Part shown: in pieces, positions 8,075 through 18,042 of the stretch
Layout: every line of letters begins with the position of its first letter
Position numbering within the stretch: position 1 is the stretch's first letter
Assembly (NCBI GenBank): GCA_964497825.1
Contig: CAZCFA010000004.1
Location: forward strand, 1-64,000
Length of the DNA stretch: 64,000 nucleotides
Origin: RHKX01 sp964497825
GTDB taxonomy: Bacteria; Actinomycetota; Thermoleophilia; Solirubrobacterales; 70-9
Reading direction: 5' to 3'
The notes under the pieces: model-generated
The model's input: the letters and a program-made list of their open reading frames with translations, nothing else
What the model was told of the DNA's origin: nothing
The model's database searches: none
Program-made: the position numbers and the translations under genes

Positions 8075-8398
8075 TCAGTCGATCGTCTTGTCGGTGCGCT
8101 TCGAGTAGCGGACCCGCTCGCCGTCGTCGGCCACCCGGACCCCCACCCGGGTCGGCTGGTTGTCGGTCGGGTCGAGCAGGATGACGTTGGAGACGTCGAT
8201 CGGGCCCTCCTTCTCGATGATGCCACCCTGCTCGTTCATCGAGCGCGGGCGCTGGTGGCGCTTGACGATGTTGAGGTTCTCGACGAACACCTTGCGGCGC
8301 TTCGGATCGACGCGCACGACCTTGCCCGACTTGCCCTTGTCCTTGCCGGCGGTGATCAGCACCTGATCGTCGCGGCGGATCCGCATCGACTTCGCCAT
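8075..8398 (-). CDS. rplX: 50S ribosomal protein L24
   Basis: Assembly initiator of the large subunit. The 107-aa protein starts MAKSMRIRRDDQVLITAGKD and contains the KOW motif KDKGKSGKVVRVDPKRRKVFV, then a C-terminal part with PIDVSNVILLDP. Position between rplN (2-nt gap) and rplE is canonical. Confidence 0.97.
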   Translation of the reverse strand: MAKSMRIRRDDQVLITAGKDKGKSGKVVRVDPKRRKVFVENLNIVKRHQRPRSMNEQGGIIEKEGPIDVSNVILLDPTDNQPTRVGVRVADDGERVRYSKRTDKTID

Positions 8399-8400
8399 CG

Positions 8401-8769
8401 CTAGATCACCTCCGGGGCGAGCGAGACGATCCGCATGAACGCGCGCTCGCGCAGCTCGCGGGCTACGGGTCCGAAGATGCGGGTGCCGCGCGGGTTGTTC
8501 TGGGCGTCGATCAGCACCGCCGCGTTCTCGTCGAAGGCGATGTAGGTGCCGTCCGCGCGTCCGATCTGCTTGCGGGTGCGGACGACGACCGCCTGCACGA
8601 CCTCGCCCTTGCGCACGCCGCCGCGCGGGGTCGCCGACTTCACCGTCGCGGTGATCACGTCGCCGACGCTGGCGTAGCGGCGGTGGTGGCCGCCCTTGAC
8701 GCGGATGCAGAGGATCTCGCGCGCGCCCGAGTTGTCGGCGACCTTGAGCCTCGACTCCTGCTGGATCAT
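8401..8769 (-). CDS. rplN: 50S ribosomal protein L14
   Basis: Forms an intersubunit bridge with 16S rRNA. The protein is 122 aa, starting MIQQESRLKVADNSGAREI, with the signature around RPDGTYIAFDENAAVLI (here ADGTYIAFDENA) and the C terminus VSLAPEVI. Length is exactly the usual 122 residues. Confidence 0.98.
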   Translation of the reverse strand: MIQQESRLKVADNSGAREILCIRVKGGHHRRYASVGDVITATVKSATPRGGVRKGEVVQAVVVRTRKQIGRADGTYIAFDENAAVLIDAQNNPRGTRIFGPVARELRERAFMRIVSLAPEVI

Positions 8770-8779
8770 CGGCCGGCCC

Positions 8780-9349
8780 CTACCTCGCCCGCTCGACGAT
8801 CTCGGTCAGCCGCCAGTGCTTCGTCTTCGACATCGGCCGGCACTCGATCAGCCGCACGGTGTCGCCGGCGCCGGCCTCGTTGCGCTCGTCGTGCGCGTGG
8901 TACATCTTCGAGGTCCGGATCACCTTCTCGTAGGTCGGGTGGCGGCGGGCGCTCTCGACCCGGACGGTGATCGTCTTGTCCATCCGGTCGGAGACGACGA
9001 TCCCCTGGCGGACCTTCGGGTTGCCCGACCGGCTCTCGGCGGGCGCGGTGCCGGCGCCGCGCGGGGTCGCGTCGCGCCGCGCCTTGCCGCGACCCTGGCG
9101 GTAGCGGCGCCGCGCGGCGGCCTTGCGCTTGCGCGCGGCGGCGCGCTCGTCGGCGCGCTCGGTCGCGGAGCGCTGCGGCTTCACCTCACCGCTGTGGGTC
9201 GAGCGCTCCAGCTTGCGCTGCTGCTTGGCGGTCAGCGCCGGCTGCGCTTCCTCCTCGGCCACGGCCGCGGGCGCCGGTGCCTGCTCGGCCGCCGGTGCCT
9301 GCTCGGCCACGGCCGCCTCCTCGTTCTCGGTCTGCTCTTCGTCGGCCAT
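8780..9349 (-). CDS. rpsQ: 30S ribosomal protein S17 with 110-aa N-terminal extension
   Basis: The S17 core (QGIVVSDRMDKTITVRVE, RTSKMYHAHDERNEAGAGD, RPMSKTKHWRL) occupies residues 111-189 and is complete. It is preceded by an unusual extension: residues 1-40 are acidic and Ala/Pro-rich, and residues 41-100 are strongly basic (AARKRKAAARRRYRQGRGKA). The next in-frame ATG is inside the core, and a start near 9349 leaves a 2-nt gap to rpmC upstream, so the long form is preferred. S17 normally has 80-90 residues. Such an acidic-then-basic extension could bind rRNA or other proteins; this is speculation. Confidence 0.93.
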   Translation of the reverse strand: MADEEQTENEEAAVAEQAPAAEQAPAPAAVAEEEAQPALTAKQQRKLERSTHSGEVKPQRSATERADERAAARKRKAAARRRYRQGRGKARRDATPRGAGTAPAESRSGNPKVRQGIVVSDRMDKTITVRVESARRHPTYEKVIRTSKMYHAHDERNEAGAGDTVRLIECRPMSKTKHWRLTEIVERAR

Positions 9350-9351
9350 CT

Positions 9352-9561
9352 CTACTTCAGTTCCTTGTCGAGGTCGATGCCGCGCTGGTGCGCGACCGTG
9401 AGCAGCCGCGCGACTTCGCGACGGCTGCCCTGCAGGCGGGCGGTGTTCTCGAGCTCGCCCGTGGCGTTGCGCAGGCGCAGGTTGAACGCCTCCGTGCGCG
9501 CCTCCTTGAGCGCCTCGACGAGCTCGTTGTCGCCGAGCTGATGCGCCTCGGAGCCCTTCAC
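9352..9561 (-). CDS. rpmC: 50S ribosomal protein L29
   Basis: Two-helix protein at the peptide exit tunnel. With a GTG start at 9561 it has 69 aa and shows the family pattern NELVEALKEARTEAFNLRLR followed by ENTARLQGSRREVARLLTV. The GTG overlaps the rplP stop by four bases (GTGA), so its translation is probably coupled. Longer upstream reading in this frame is a shadow of rplP. Confidence 0.95.
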   Translation of the reverse strand: MKGSEAHQLGDNELVEALKEARTEAFNLRLRNATGELENTARLQGSRREVARLLTVAHQRGIDLDKELK

Positions 9562-9970
9562 GAGCGTCCCTTCATGACGAACTTGGTCTTCAGCGGCAGC
9601 TTCGTGCCGGCCAGCTCCATCGCCTCGCGGGCGAGCTCCTCCGGAACCCCCGAGAGCTCGAACATGACGCGGCCGGGCTTGACCACGGCGACCCATCCCT
9701 CCGGGTTGCCCTTGCCCTTGCCCATCCGGGTCTCGGCCGGCTTCTTCGTGTACGGCTTGTCGGGGAAGATCGTGATCCAGACCTTGCCGCCGCGCTTGAT
9801 CTTGCGGGTCATCGCGACGCGCGCGGCCTCGATCTGGCGGCTCGTGATCCAGCCGCGGTCGATCGCCTTGAGGCCGTACTCGCCGAAGCTGACCTGGGTC
9901 CCGCCCTTGGCGTTGCCGCGCATGCGGCCGCGGAACTGCTTGCGGTGCTTGACGCGCTTCGGGGCCAGCA

Positions 9971-9971
<1 letters not shown>
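9558..9971 (-). CDS. rplP: 50S ribosomal protein L16
   Basis: Contacts the elbow of A- and P-site tRNA. The 137-aa protein starts MLAPKRVKHRKQFRGRMRG at the ATG overlapping the rpsC stop by one base, and carries the signature ARVAMTRKIKRGGKVWITIF and RMGKGKGNPEGWVAVVKPGR. Length is canonical. An upstream frame reaching 10124 is rpsC read out of frame. Confidence 0.97.
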
Positions 9972-10717
<746 letters not shown>

Positions 10718-10724
10718 CTCTAAG

Positions 10725-11096
10725 TCAGTCCTCGTCGGGGATCGGGGTGAGGGCGATCGTGATGTGGCAGCTGCGCTTGTCGATCCGCGTCGCCCGGCCG
10801 CGGGCGCGGGGACGATAGCGGCGCATCGTCGGCCCCTCGTCGACGGCGACCGCCTTGACCAGCATCTCCTCGGGGTCGAGGTCGTCGTTGTTCTCGGCGT
10901 TGGCGCCGGCCGAGCGCAGCAGCTTCAGCATCGGCACCGCGGCGCCGCGCGGCGAGAACGAGAGCAGCGCCTCGGCCTCCTCGTAGCCCTTGCCGCGGAT
11001 CTGGTCGGCAACGACGCGGGCCTTGCGAGCGGGGATCCGCACGTACCTGGCGCTGGCCCTGACGACCGGCGCGCCGGCCTCGGTCGCGGCCGCCAT
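10725..11096 (-). CDS. rplV: 50S ribosomal protein L22
   Basis: Its hairpin lines the peptide exit tunnel at the macrolide constriction. The protein has 123 aa from the ATG overlapping the rpsS stop (TGATG). The core VRASARYVRIPARKARVVAD and the tunnel loop region EGPTMRRYRPRARGRATRI are clear. Length and operon position are normal. Confidence 0.97.
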   Translation of the reverse strand: MAAATEAGAPVVRASARYVRIPARKARVVADQIRGKGYEEAEALLSFSPRGAAVPMLKLLRSAGANAENNDDLDPEEMLVKAVAVDEGPTMRRYRPRARGRATRIDKRSCHITIALTPIPDED

Positions 11097-11371
11097 CAGC
11101 GCTCCTCCTTCTTCGAGCCGGAGTGGGCGCGGAAGGTGCGGGTCGGGGCGAACTCGCCGAGCTTGTGGCCGACCATCGACTCGGAGACGAACACGGGCAC
11201 GTGCTTGCGGCCGTCGTGGACGGCGATCGTGTGACCGACCATCTCCGGGAACACGGTCGAGCGCCGCGACCAGGTCTTGACCATCTGCTTGCTGCCGGAC
11301 TCGTTCATCGCCTCGATCCGCGCGAACAGGCGCTGCTCGACGTAGGGGCCCTTCTTGCTCGATCGGCTCAT
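11096..11371 (-). CDS. rpsS: 30S ribosomal protein S19
   Basis: Head-domain protein that pairs with S13. The 91-aa sequence starts MSRSSKKGPYVEQRLFARIE and contains the family signature HVPVFVSESMVGHKLGEFA followed by RTFRAHSG. It starts 6 nt after rplB, as expected in the S10 operon. Confidence 0.98.
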   Translation of the reverse strand: MSRSSKKGPYVEQRLFARIEAMNESGSKQMVKTWSRRSTVFPEMVGHTIAVHDGRKHVPVFVSESMVGHKLGEFAPTRTFRAHSGSKKEER

Positions 11372-11377
11372 CGCCCG

Positions 11378-12223
11378 CTACCTGCCCTTCTTCTTGCCGC
11401 GCCTGCGACCGCGGACGATCATCGCGTTGGACTGCTTGTTCTTCTTCCGGGTCCGGTAGCCGAGCGTCGGCTTGCCCCACGGCGTCTTCGGGTGGCCGCC
11501 GGGGCCCTTGTGGGCCTCGCCGCCGCCGTGCGGGTGGTCGACCGGGTTCATCGCGATGCCGCGGCTCTGCGGGCGCTTGCCCTTGTGGCGGCTGCGACCG
11601 GCCTTGCCGACGACGACGTTCTGGTGCTCGGCGTTGGAGAGCGTGCCGACCGTCGCCCGGCAGCTCGCCTGAACCATCCGCATCTCCGAGGAGGGAAGCC
11701 TGAGGGTGACCATGCCCTTCTCCTTGGCGACGACCTGGATCGCGGCGCCGGCGGCGCGGCCGATGCGGCCGCCCTGGCCCGGCTTGAGCTCGACGCTGTG
11801 GACGATCGTGCCGGTCGGGATCTGGCCCAGCTCGAGCGCGTTTCCAGGGCGGATGTCGGAGCCGGCGCCGGAGCTGAGCACGTCGCCGACGGCGACGCCC
11901 TGGGGGGCGAGGATGTAGGCCTTGGCGCCGTCGGCGTAGTGCAGCAGCGCGATGTAGGTCGTCCGGTTCGGGTCGTACTCGATCGTCGCGACCTTCGCCG
12001 GGACGCCGTCCTTGAGCCGCTTGAAGTCGATCTCGCGGTAGCGGCGCTTGGCGCCGCCGCCACGGTGGCGCGCGGTGACGCGGCCGTGGGCGTTGCGGCC
12101 GCCGCTGCGGGCCTTGCCCTTGCTGAGCTTCTTGTTCGGCTTGCCGGCGGTGAGCTCGCTGCGGTCCTGGTAGGTCGCGAAGCGGCGGCCCGGGCTGGTC
12201 GGTTTCGTCTTGCGGATCGCCAT
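11378..12223 (-). CDS. rplB: 50S ribosomal protein L2
   Basis: L2 supports peptidyl transferase activity and subunit joining. The protein is 281 aa from the ATG at 12223, starting MAIRKTKPTSPGRRFATYQD. The C-terminal signature MNPVDHPHGGGEAHKGPGG includes the conserved histidine of the peptidyl-transferase region. The ATG overlaps the stop of a small open frame (12223-12387) that fills the otherwise unexplained gap after rplW. Confidence 0.98.
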   Translation of the reverse strand: MAIRKTKPTSPGRRFATYQDRSELTAGKPNKKLSKGKARSGGRNAHGRVTARHRGGGAKRRYREIDFKRLKDGVPAKVATIEYDPNRTTYIALLHYADGAKAYILAPQGVAVGDVLSSGAGSDIRPGNALELGQIPTGTIVHSVELKPGQGGRIGRAAGAAIQVVAKEKGMVTLRLPSSEMRMVQASCRATVGTLSNAEHQNVVVGKAGRSRHKGKRPQSRGIAMNPVDHPHGGGEAHKGPGGHPKTPWGKPTLGYRTRKKNKQSNAMIVRGRRRGKKKGR

Positions 12224-12387
12224 CAGATGACCGCCTTTGCGGCCCGTCGCGCCTCGGGGCGCGTTCGGCCGAGCAGGTCGAGGACGCAGGGCGCCGCCTG
12301 TGCTGGAGGCACGGGCAAGCCCGAGCACGCGGAGATGCGACGCGCCCGGCGCGGCATCCGGGCGTGGCTGGTCGGGGAGGTGGTCAT
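12223..12387 (-). CDS. Possible 54-aa ORF coupled between rplW and rplB
   Basis: In an operon whose genes normally abut, rplW and rplB are 163 nt apart here. An ATG overlapping the rplW stop (TGATG) opens a 54-codon frame starting MTTSPTSHARMPRRARRISA and ending GRTRPEARRAAKAVI, whose TGA in turn overlaps the rplB ATG. Both junctions copy the coupling used by neighbouring genes. The product is basic and resembles no family I know. The region also holds a motif shared with the nusG-rplK gap, so the frame may only keep ribosomes running through a repeat rather than encode a functional peptide. Confidence 0.35.
   Translation of the reverse strand: MTTSPTSHARMPRRARRISACSGLPVPPAQAAPCVLDLLGRTRPEARRAAKAVI
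12272..12290. repeat. Copy of a 19-bp motif also present in the nusG-rplK gap
   Basis: AGCAGGTCGAGGACGCAGG here is identical to 41510-41528. Both copies lie in unusually wide gaps between ribosomal genes and in the same orientation relative to the operon. On the minus strand both read CCTGCGTCCTCGACCTGCT, followed by a GG-containing continuation. Similarity fades beyond about 22 bp. Confidence 0.5.
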
Positions 12388-12680
12388 CAGGACTCGCTCG
12401 CTCCCTCGAACAGCTCGATCTCGTTGCCGGGCGCGAGCTCGACGATCGCCTTCTTCCAGCCCCGGGTACGGCCGCCGTGCAGGCCACGGCGCTTCGGCTT
12501 GCTGCGGACGCGCGAGGTCCGCACGGCAACGACCTCGACGTCGAAGATCTTCTCGACCGCGTGCGAGATCTGCGTCTTGTGGGCGCGGTCGTTGACGCGG
12601 AACGTGTACTTGCCCTCGGCCATCAGCGCATAGCTCTTCTCGGAGACGACCGGCTCGACGATCACCTGGCGCGGGTCCAT
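12387..12680 (-). CDS. rplW: 50S ribosomal protein L23
   Basis: Exit-tunnel rim protein and docking site for SRP and trigger factor. The 97-aa protein from the ATG at 12680 starts MDPRQVIVEPVVSEKSYALM and contains FRVNDRAHKTQISHAVEKIF, the typical L23 core. The start overlaps the rplD stop by one base. Length is normal, and the longer upstream frame is a shadow of rplD. Confidence 0.97.
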   Translation of the reverse strand: MDPRQVIVEPVVSEKSYALMAEGKYTFRVNDRAHKTQISHAVEKIFDVEVVAVRTSRVRSKPKRRGLHGGRTRGWKKAIVELAPGNEIELFEGASES

Positions 12681-13339
12681 CAGCCTCGCTCCCCCTGCTC
12701 GCCGCCACGGCTGACCGCGCCGGCGCGGGCGGCGAGCACCTCGAGCGCGTCGGCGGAGGCGATCAGCGAGCGGTGGCCGATGATCTCGGCGACGCCGACG
12801 CCCTCGGCGCTGACGACCGAGACCCGCGGCAGGTTGCGGTAGCTCTTCGCCGTCGCGACCTCCTCGCCGCAGACGACGACCAGCGCCGGCAGCGCCCCGC
12901 CCCACTTCGCCAGCCCTTCGGCGGCCTGCTTGGTCGCCGGCTCGGCGAAGCTGTCGGCGGGCAGCACGGCGATCGAGCCGCGCTCGGCATGGACGCTGAG
13001 CGCCGCCCGCAGCGCCTTGCGGCGCGCCTTGCGGTTGACCTTGACGGCGTAGGAGCGCGGCTTCGGCGCGAACGCGTTGCCGCCGCCGCGGCGCTGGGGG
13101 ACGCTGAGCGCGCCGACCCGGGCGCGGCCGGTGCCCTTCTGGCGCCAGGCCTTGGCGCCGGTCATCGCGACCTCGCCGCGGGTCAGGCTCGAGTGGGTGC
13201 CGGCGCGGCGCGCGTTCGACTCCGCCCGCGCGGTCTCGTGCACGAGCGTCTCGTTGAACGGCTCGGCGAAGACCGCGGCCGGCAGATCGGTCTGCTTGGC
13301 GGCGCCGATCGTCGCCGCCTTCGGGGCGGCGCTAGCCAT
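12680..13339 (-). CDS. rplD: 50S ribosomal protein L4
   Basis: Exit-tunnel protein that in E. coli also represses the S10 operon. The protein is 219 aa with start MASAAPKAATIGAAKQTDLP at 13339; the core motif WRQKGTGRARVGALSVPQRRGGG marks the tunnel-reaching loop. Its start lies 8 nt inside the end of rplC (TAG at 13332-13334), an overlap that supports coupled translation. Confidence 0.96.
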   Translation of the reverse strand: MASAAPKAATIGAAKQTDLPAAVFAEPFNETLVHETARAESNARRAGTHSSLTRGEVAMTGAKAWRQKGTGRARVGALSVPQRRGGGNAFAPKPRSYAVKVNRKARRKALRAALSVHAERGSIAVLPADSFAEPATKQAAEGLAKWGGALPALVVVCGEEVATAKSYRNLPRVSVVSAEGVGVAEIIGHRSLIASADALEVLAARAGAVSRGGEQGERG

Positions 13340-13949
13340 CGCTGCGCACCTCCACGGTGCCGTTCTTGGGGCCCGGGACCGAGCCACGGAGCAGCAGCAG
13401 GTTGCGCTCGGCGTCGATCCGGAAGACCTCGAGGCCGCGTTGGGTGACCCGCTTGCCGCCCATCCGGCCCGGCATCTTGCGGCCCTTGAACACGCGGGCG
13501 GGGTCGGCGCTGGCGCCGATCGAGCCCGGCGCGCGGACGTTGTGGGAGCCGTGGCTGACCGGCCCGCGGCCGAAGTTGTGGCGCTTGACGGTCCCCTGGA
13601 AGCCCTTGCCGATCGCGACCGCCGAGACCTTGACCGTCTCGCCGACCGCGAACGAGTCGACCGTCACCTCGGCGCCGAGCTCGAACTCGCCCTCGGGGTC
13701 GCGAAACTCGCGCAGGTGCCGGAGCGGCGGCGCCCCGGTCTTCGCCAGGTGGCCGAGCCGAGCCTTGGTCAGCTTGCGCTCGGCGACCTCGCCGTGGCCG
13801 AGCTGGACGGCGCCGTAGCCGTCCTCCTCGGCGCTGCGGATCGCGGTGACGCGGTTCGGCGTCGCCTCGATCACCGTGACCGGAACCGCCTCGCCCTCGT
13901 CGGTGAACAGCTGGGTCATCCCGACCTTCTTGCCGAGGATCGCGGCCAT
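13332..13949 (-). CDS. rplC: 50S ribosomal protein L3
   Basis: Early assembly protein near the peptidyl transferase centre. The protein is 205 aa, starting MAAILGKKVGMTQLFTDEGE, with the signature FGRGPVSHGSHNVRAPGSIG containing the site that is glutamine-methylated in E. coli (here a histidine-rich context) and KMPGRMGGKRVTQRGLEV. Two nucleotides separate it from rpsJ. Confidence 0.97.
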   Translation of the reverse strand: MAAILGKKVGMTQLFTDEGEAVPVTVIEATPNRVTAIRSAEEDGYGAVQLGHGEVAERKLTKARLGHLAKTGAPPLRHLREFRDPEGEFELGAEVTVDSFAVGETVKVSAVAIGKGFQGTVKRHNFGRGPVSHGSHNVRAPGSIGASADPARVFKGRKMPGRMGGKRVTQRGLEVFRIDAERNLLLLRGSVPGPKNGTVEVRSDG

Positions 13950-13951
13950 CG

Positions 13952-14272
13952 CTAGAGCCGGATCTCGACGTCGACGCCGGCGGGCAGGTTCTCGATCCGC
14001 TGCAGCTCGTCGATCGTCTTCGGGGTCGGGTCGTTGATGTCGATCAGGCGCTTGTGGGTGCGGATCTCGAAGTGCTCGCGCGAGTCCTTGTCCTTGAACG
14101 GCGAGCGGATCACGCAGTAGACGTTCTTCGAGGTCGGCAGCGGCACCGGGCCCGAGACGGTGGCGCCGGTGCGCGTCGCCGTCTCGACGATCTCGGTCGC
14201 GGCGCGATCGATCGCGTCGTGGTCGTACGCCTTCAGGCGGATCCGGATCTTGCTGGCGGTGATTGCTGACAA
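13952..14272 (-). CDS. rpsJ: 30S ribosomal protein S10
   Basis: Head-domain protein and NusE partner of NusB in antitermination. The protein is 106 aa; residues 6-106 hold KIRIRLKAYDHDAIDRAATE, the exposed loop VSGPVPLPTSKNVYCVIRSP and the C-terminal THKRLIDINDPTPKTIDEL. It follows tuf after 90 nt that contain a hairpin, so rpsJ through rplO may be transcribed both from fusA-tuf and from a promoter in that gap. Confidence 0.98.
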   Translation of the reverse strand: MSAITASKIRIRLKAYDHDAIDRAATEIVETATRTGATVSGPVPLPTSKNVYCVIRSPFKDKDSREHFEIRTHKRLIDINDPTPKTIDELQRIENLPAGVDVEIRL

Positions 14273-14314
14273 CTTCGCTGCTTCCGTGGTCTCGTCGGCG
14301 TCCCCGGCGTGGAA

Positions 14315-14338
14315 GGGGCGCCGACGATGCGGCGCCCC
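14315..14338. terminator. Perfect 8-bp stem-loop in the tuf-rpsJ gap
   Basis: GGGGCGCC (14315-14322) pairs with GGCGCCCC (14331-14338) around an 8-nt loop, 24 nt downstream of the tuf stop. There is no T-tract. It could be a weak terminator or an RNA-processing site that lets EF-Tu be made in excess over the ribosomal proteins downstream. Confidence 0.45.
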
Positions 14339-14362
14339 TCGCCCTCCGCCCTGCGGCGCTCG

Positions 14363-15550
14363 CTACTCGATGATCTCGGTGACGACTCCTGATCCGACCG
14401 TGCGGCCGCCCTCGCGGATCGCGAACCGCAGGCCCTGGTCCATGGCGATCGGCTGGATCAGCTCGACCTCCATCTCGCTGGTATCGCCGGGCATCATCAT
14501 CTCCCGGTCCTCGGGGAGGTTGGCGACGCCGGTCACGTCGGTGGTCCGGAAGTAGAACTGCGGACGGTAGCCGGAGAAGAACGGCGTCTTGCGACCGCCC
14601 TCCTTCGTCGTCAGCACGTACACCTCGGCCTTGAACTTGGTATGCGGGGTGATCGACCCGGGCTTGCAGAGCACCTGGCCGCGCTCGATCTCCTCGCGCT
14701 TGGTGCCGCGCAGCAGCGCGCCGATGTTGTCGCCGGCCTGGCCCTCGTCGAGGATCTTGCGGAACATCTCGACGCCGGTGATCGTCGTCTTCTCGATCTG
14801 CGGGTGGATGCCGACGATCTCGACCTCGTCGCCGGTGTGGACGACGCCCTGCTCGACCCGGCCGGTGGCGACGGTGCCGCGGCCGGTGATCGAGAAGATG
14901 TCCTCGATCGGCATCAGGAACGGCTTGTCGAGGTCGCGCTCGGGCTCGGGGATGTAGCTGTCGAGCGCCTCGGCGAGCTCGAGGATCGCGTTGACAGACT
15001 CCTCGTCGCCCTCCAGCGCCTTCAGCGCCGAGCCGCGGATGATCGGCGTCTCCTCGCCGGGGAAGTCGTAGTCGCTGAGCAGCTCCTTGACCTCCTCCTC
15101 GACGAGCTCGACGAGCTCCTCGTCGTCGACCATGTCGACCTTGTTGAGGAAGACGATCACGTAGGGCACGTTGACCTGACGGGCGAGCAGGATGTGCTCG
15201 CGCGTCTGCGGCGCCGGGCCGTCGGCGGCGGAGACGACGAGGATCGCGCCGTCCATCTGGGCGGCGCCCGTGATCATGTTCTTGACGTAGTCCTCGTGGC
15301 CGGGGCAGTCGACGTGGGCGTAGTGCCGCTTGTCGGTCTCGTACTCGACGTGCGAGGTGGCGATCGTGATCCCGCGCTCCCGCTCCTCGGGCGCGTTGTC
15401 GATCTCCTCGAAGCTCTTGACCTCGCCGCCGGACTTGTCGGCGAGGACCTTCGTGATCGCGGCGGTCAGCGTCGTCTTGCCATGGTCGACGTGACCGATG
15501 GTGCCGACGTTGACGTGCGGCTTGTCGCGCTCGAACTTCTCCTTGGACAT
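14363..15550 (-). CDS. tuf: Elongation factor Tu
   Basis: GTPase that delivers aminoacyl-tRNA to the ribosome. The protein is 395 aa. G1 is GHVDHGKT at residues 19-26; the switch II DCPGHEDYV and the G4 motif NKVD are intact, and domains II and III follow with the usual GRGTVATGRVEQG. A GAGAGGAA stretch about 12 nt before the ATG is a plausible ribosome-binding site. It lies 140 nt downstream of fusA without an obvious terminator, so co-transcription with fusA is likely. Confidence 0.99.
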   Translation of the reverse strand: MSKEKFERDKPHVNVGTIGHVDHGKTTLTAAITKVLADKSGGEVKSFEEIDNAPEERERGITIATSHVEYETDKRHYAHVDCPGHEDYVKNMITGAAQMDGAILVVSAADGPAPQTREHILLARQVNVPYVIVFLNKVDMVDDEELVELVEEEVKELLSDYDFPGEETPIIRGSALKALEGDEESVNAILELAEALDSYIPEPERDLDKPFLMPIEDIFSITGRGTVATGRVEQGVVHTGDEVEIVGIHPQIEKTTITGVEMFRKILDEGQAGDNIGALLRGTKREEIERGQVLCKPGSITPHTKFKAEVYVLTTKEGGRKTPFFSGYRPQFYFRTTDVTGVANLPEDREMMMPGDTSEMEVELIQPIAMDQGLRFAIREGGRTVGSGVVTEIIE

Positions 15551-15690
15551 GTCGCTCTCTCGTGTTCCTCTCTGGGGCTCGTCGCCCGTTCCGTGTTACG
15601 TCTGTTGCTGCTTCTAAGTTTCCGTCTGGCGACGCTGGCTGCGCCCCGTCGACCTGATTTGGGGCAACCGAGGGAGCGTATCGCGATCGC

Positions 15691-17799
<2,109 letters not shown>

Positions 17800-17840
17800 C
17801 TGTCTCAGCGGTTCGGGGGTTGCTCGGCGGCTCAGCGCAC

Positions 17841-17861
17841 AGAAAAGGCCCTTTCGGGCCC
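17841..17861 (-). terminator. Terminator-like hairpin in the fusA leader
   Basis: Read on the minus strand, GGCCC, a GAAA tetraloop and GGGCC are followed at once by TTTTCT, then 41 nt later by the fusA ATG. A short GC stem with a GNRA loop and a T-run is the classical intrinsic terminator shape and is rare in this GC-rich sequence. Lying between promoter and gene, it suggests attenuation of fusA-tuf. Confidence 0.6.
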
Positions 17862-17971
17862 GACGAAGACTCGATCTCGCGTCAGCGTGCCCGAGGGCTG
17901 TCTATGTAAGCCCGGTCTCCATCGGCTGGAGCGCGCCCGGCGGAACCCGAGGGGCCCGCGAGCGACGCGGC

Positions 17972-17999
17972 ATGTTAGCAGGGGCTCACGGGCGGTCAA
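17972..17999 (-). promoter_or_regulatory. Sigma70-like promoter for fusA-tuf
   Basis: On the minus strand TTGACC (17999-17994) is followed after 16 bp by TAACAT (17977-17972). This is the best -35/-10 pair seen in the window. It would give a leader of about 165 nt before fusA. The leader also holds a 7-codon frame (ATG at 17922, TAG at 17904-17902), which could be chance. Confidence 0.6.
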
Positions 18000-18042
18000 A
18001 GCGGGGATTCGGGACGCCCGCGTCCGTGCGAGGATGAGCGCG

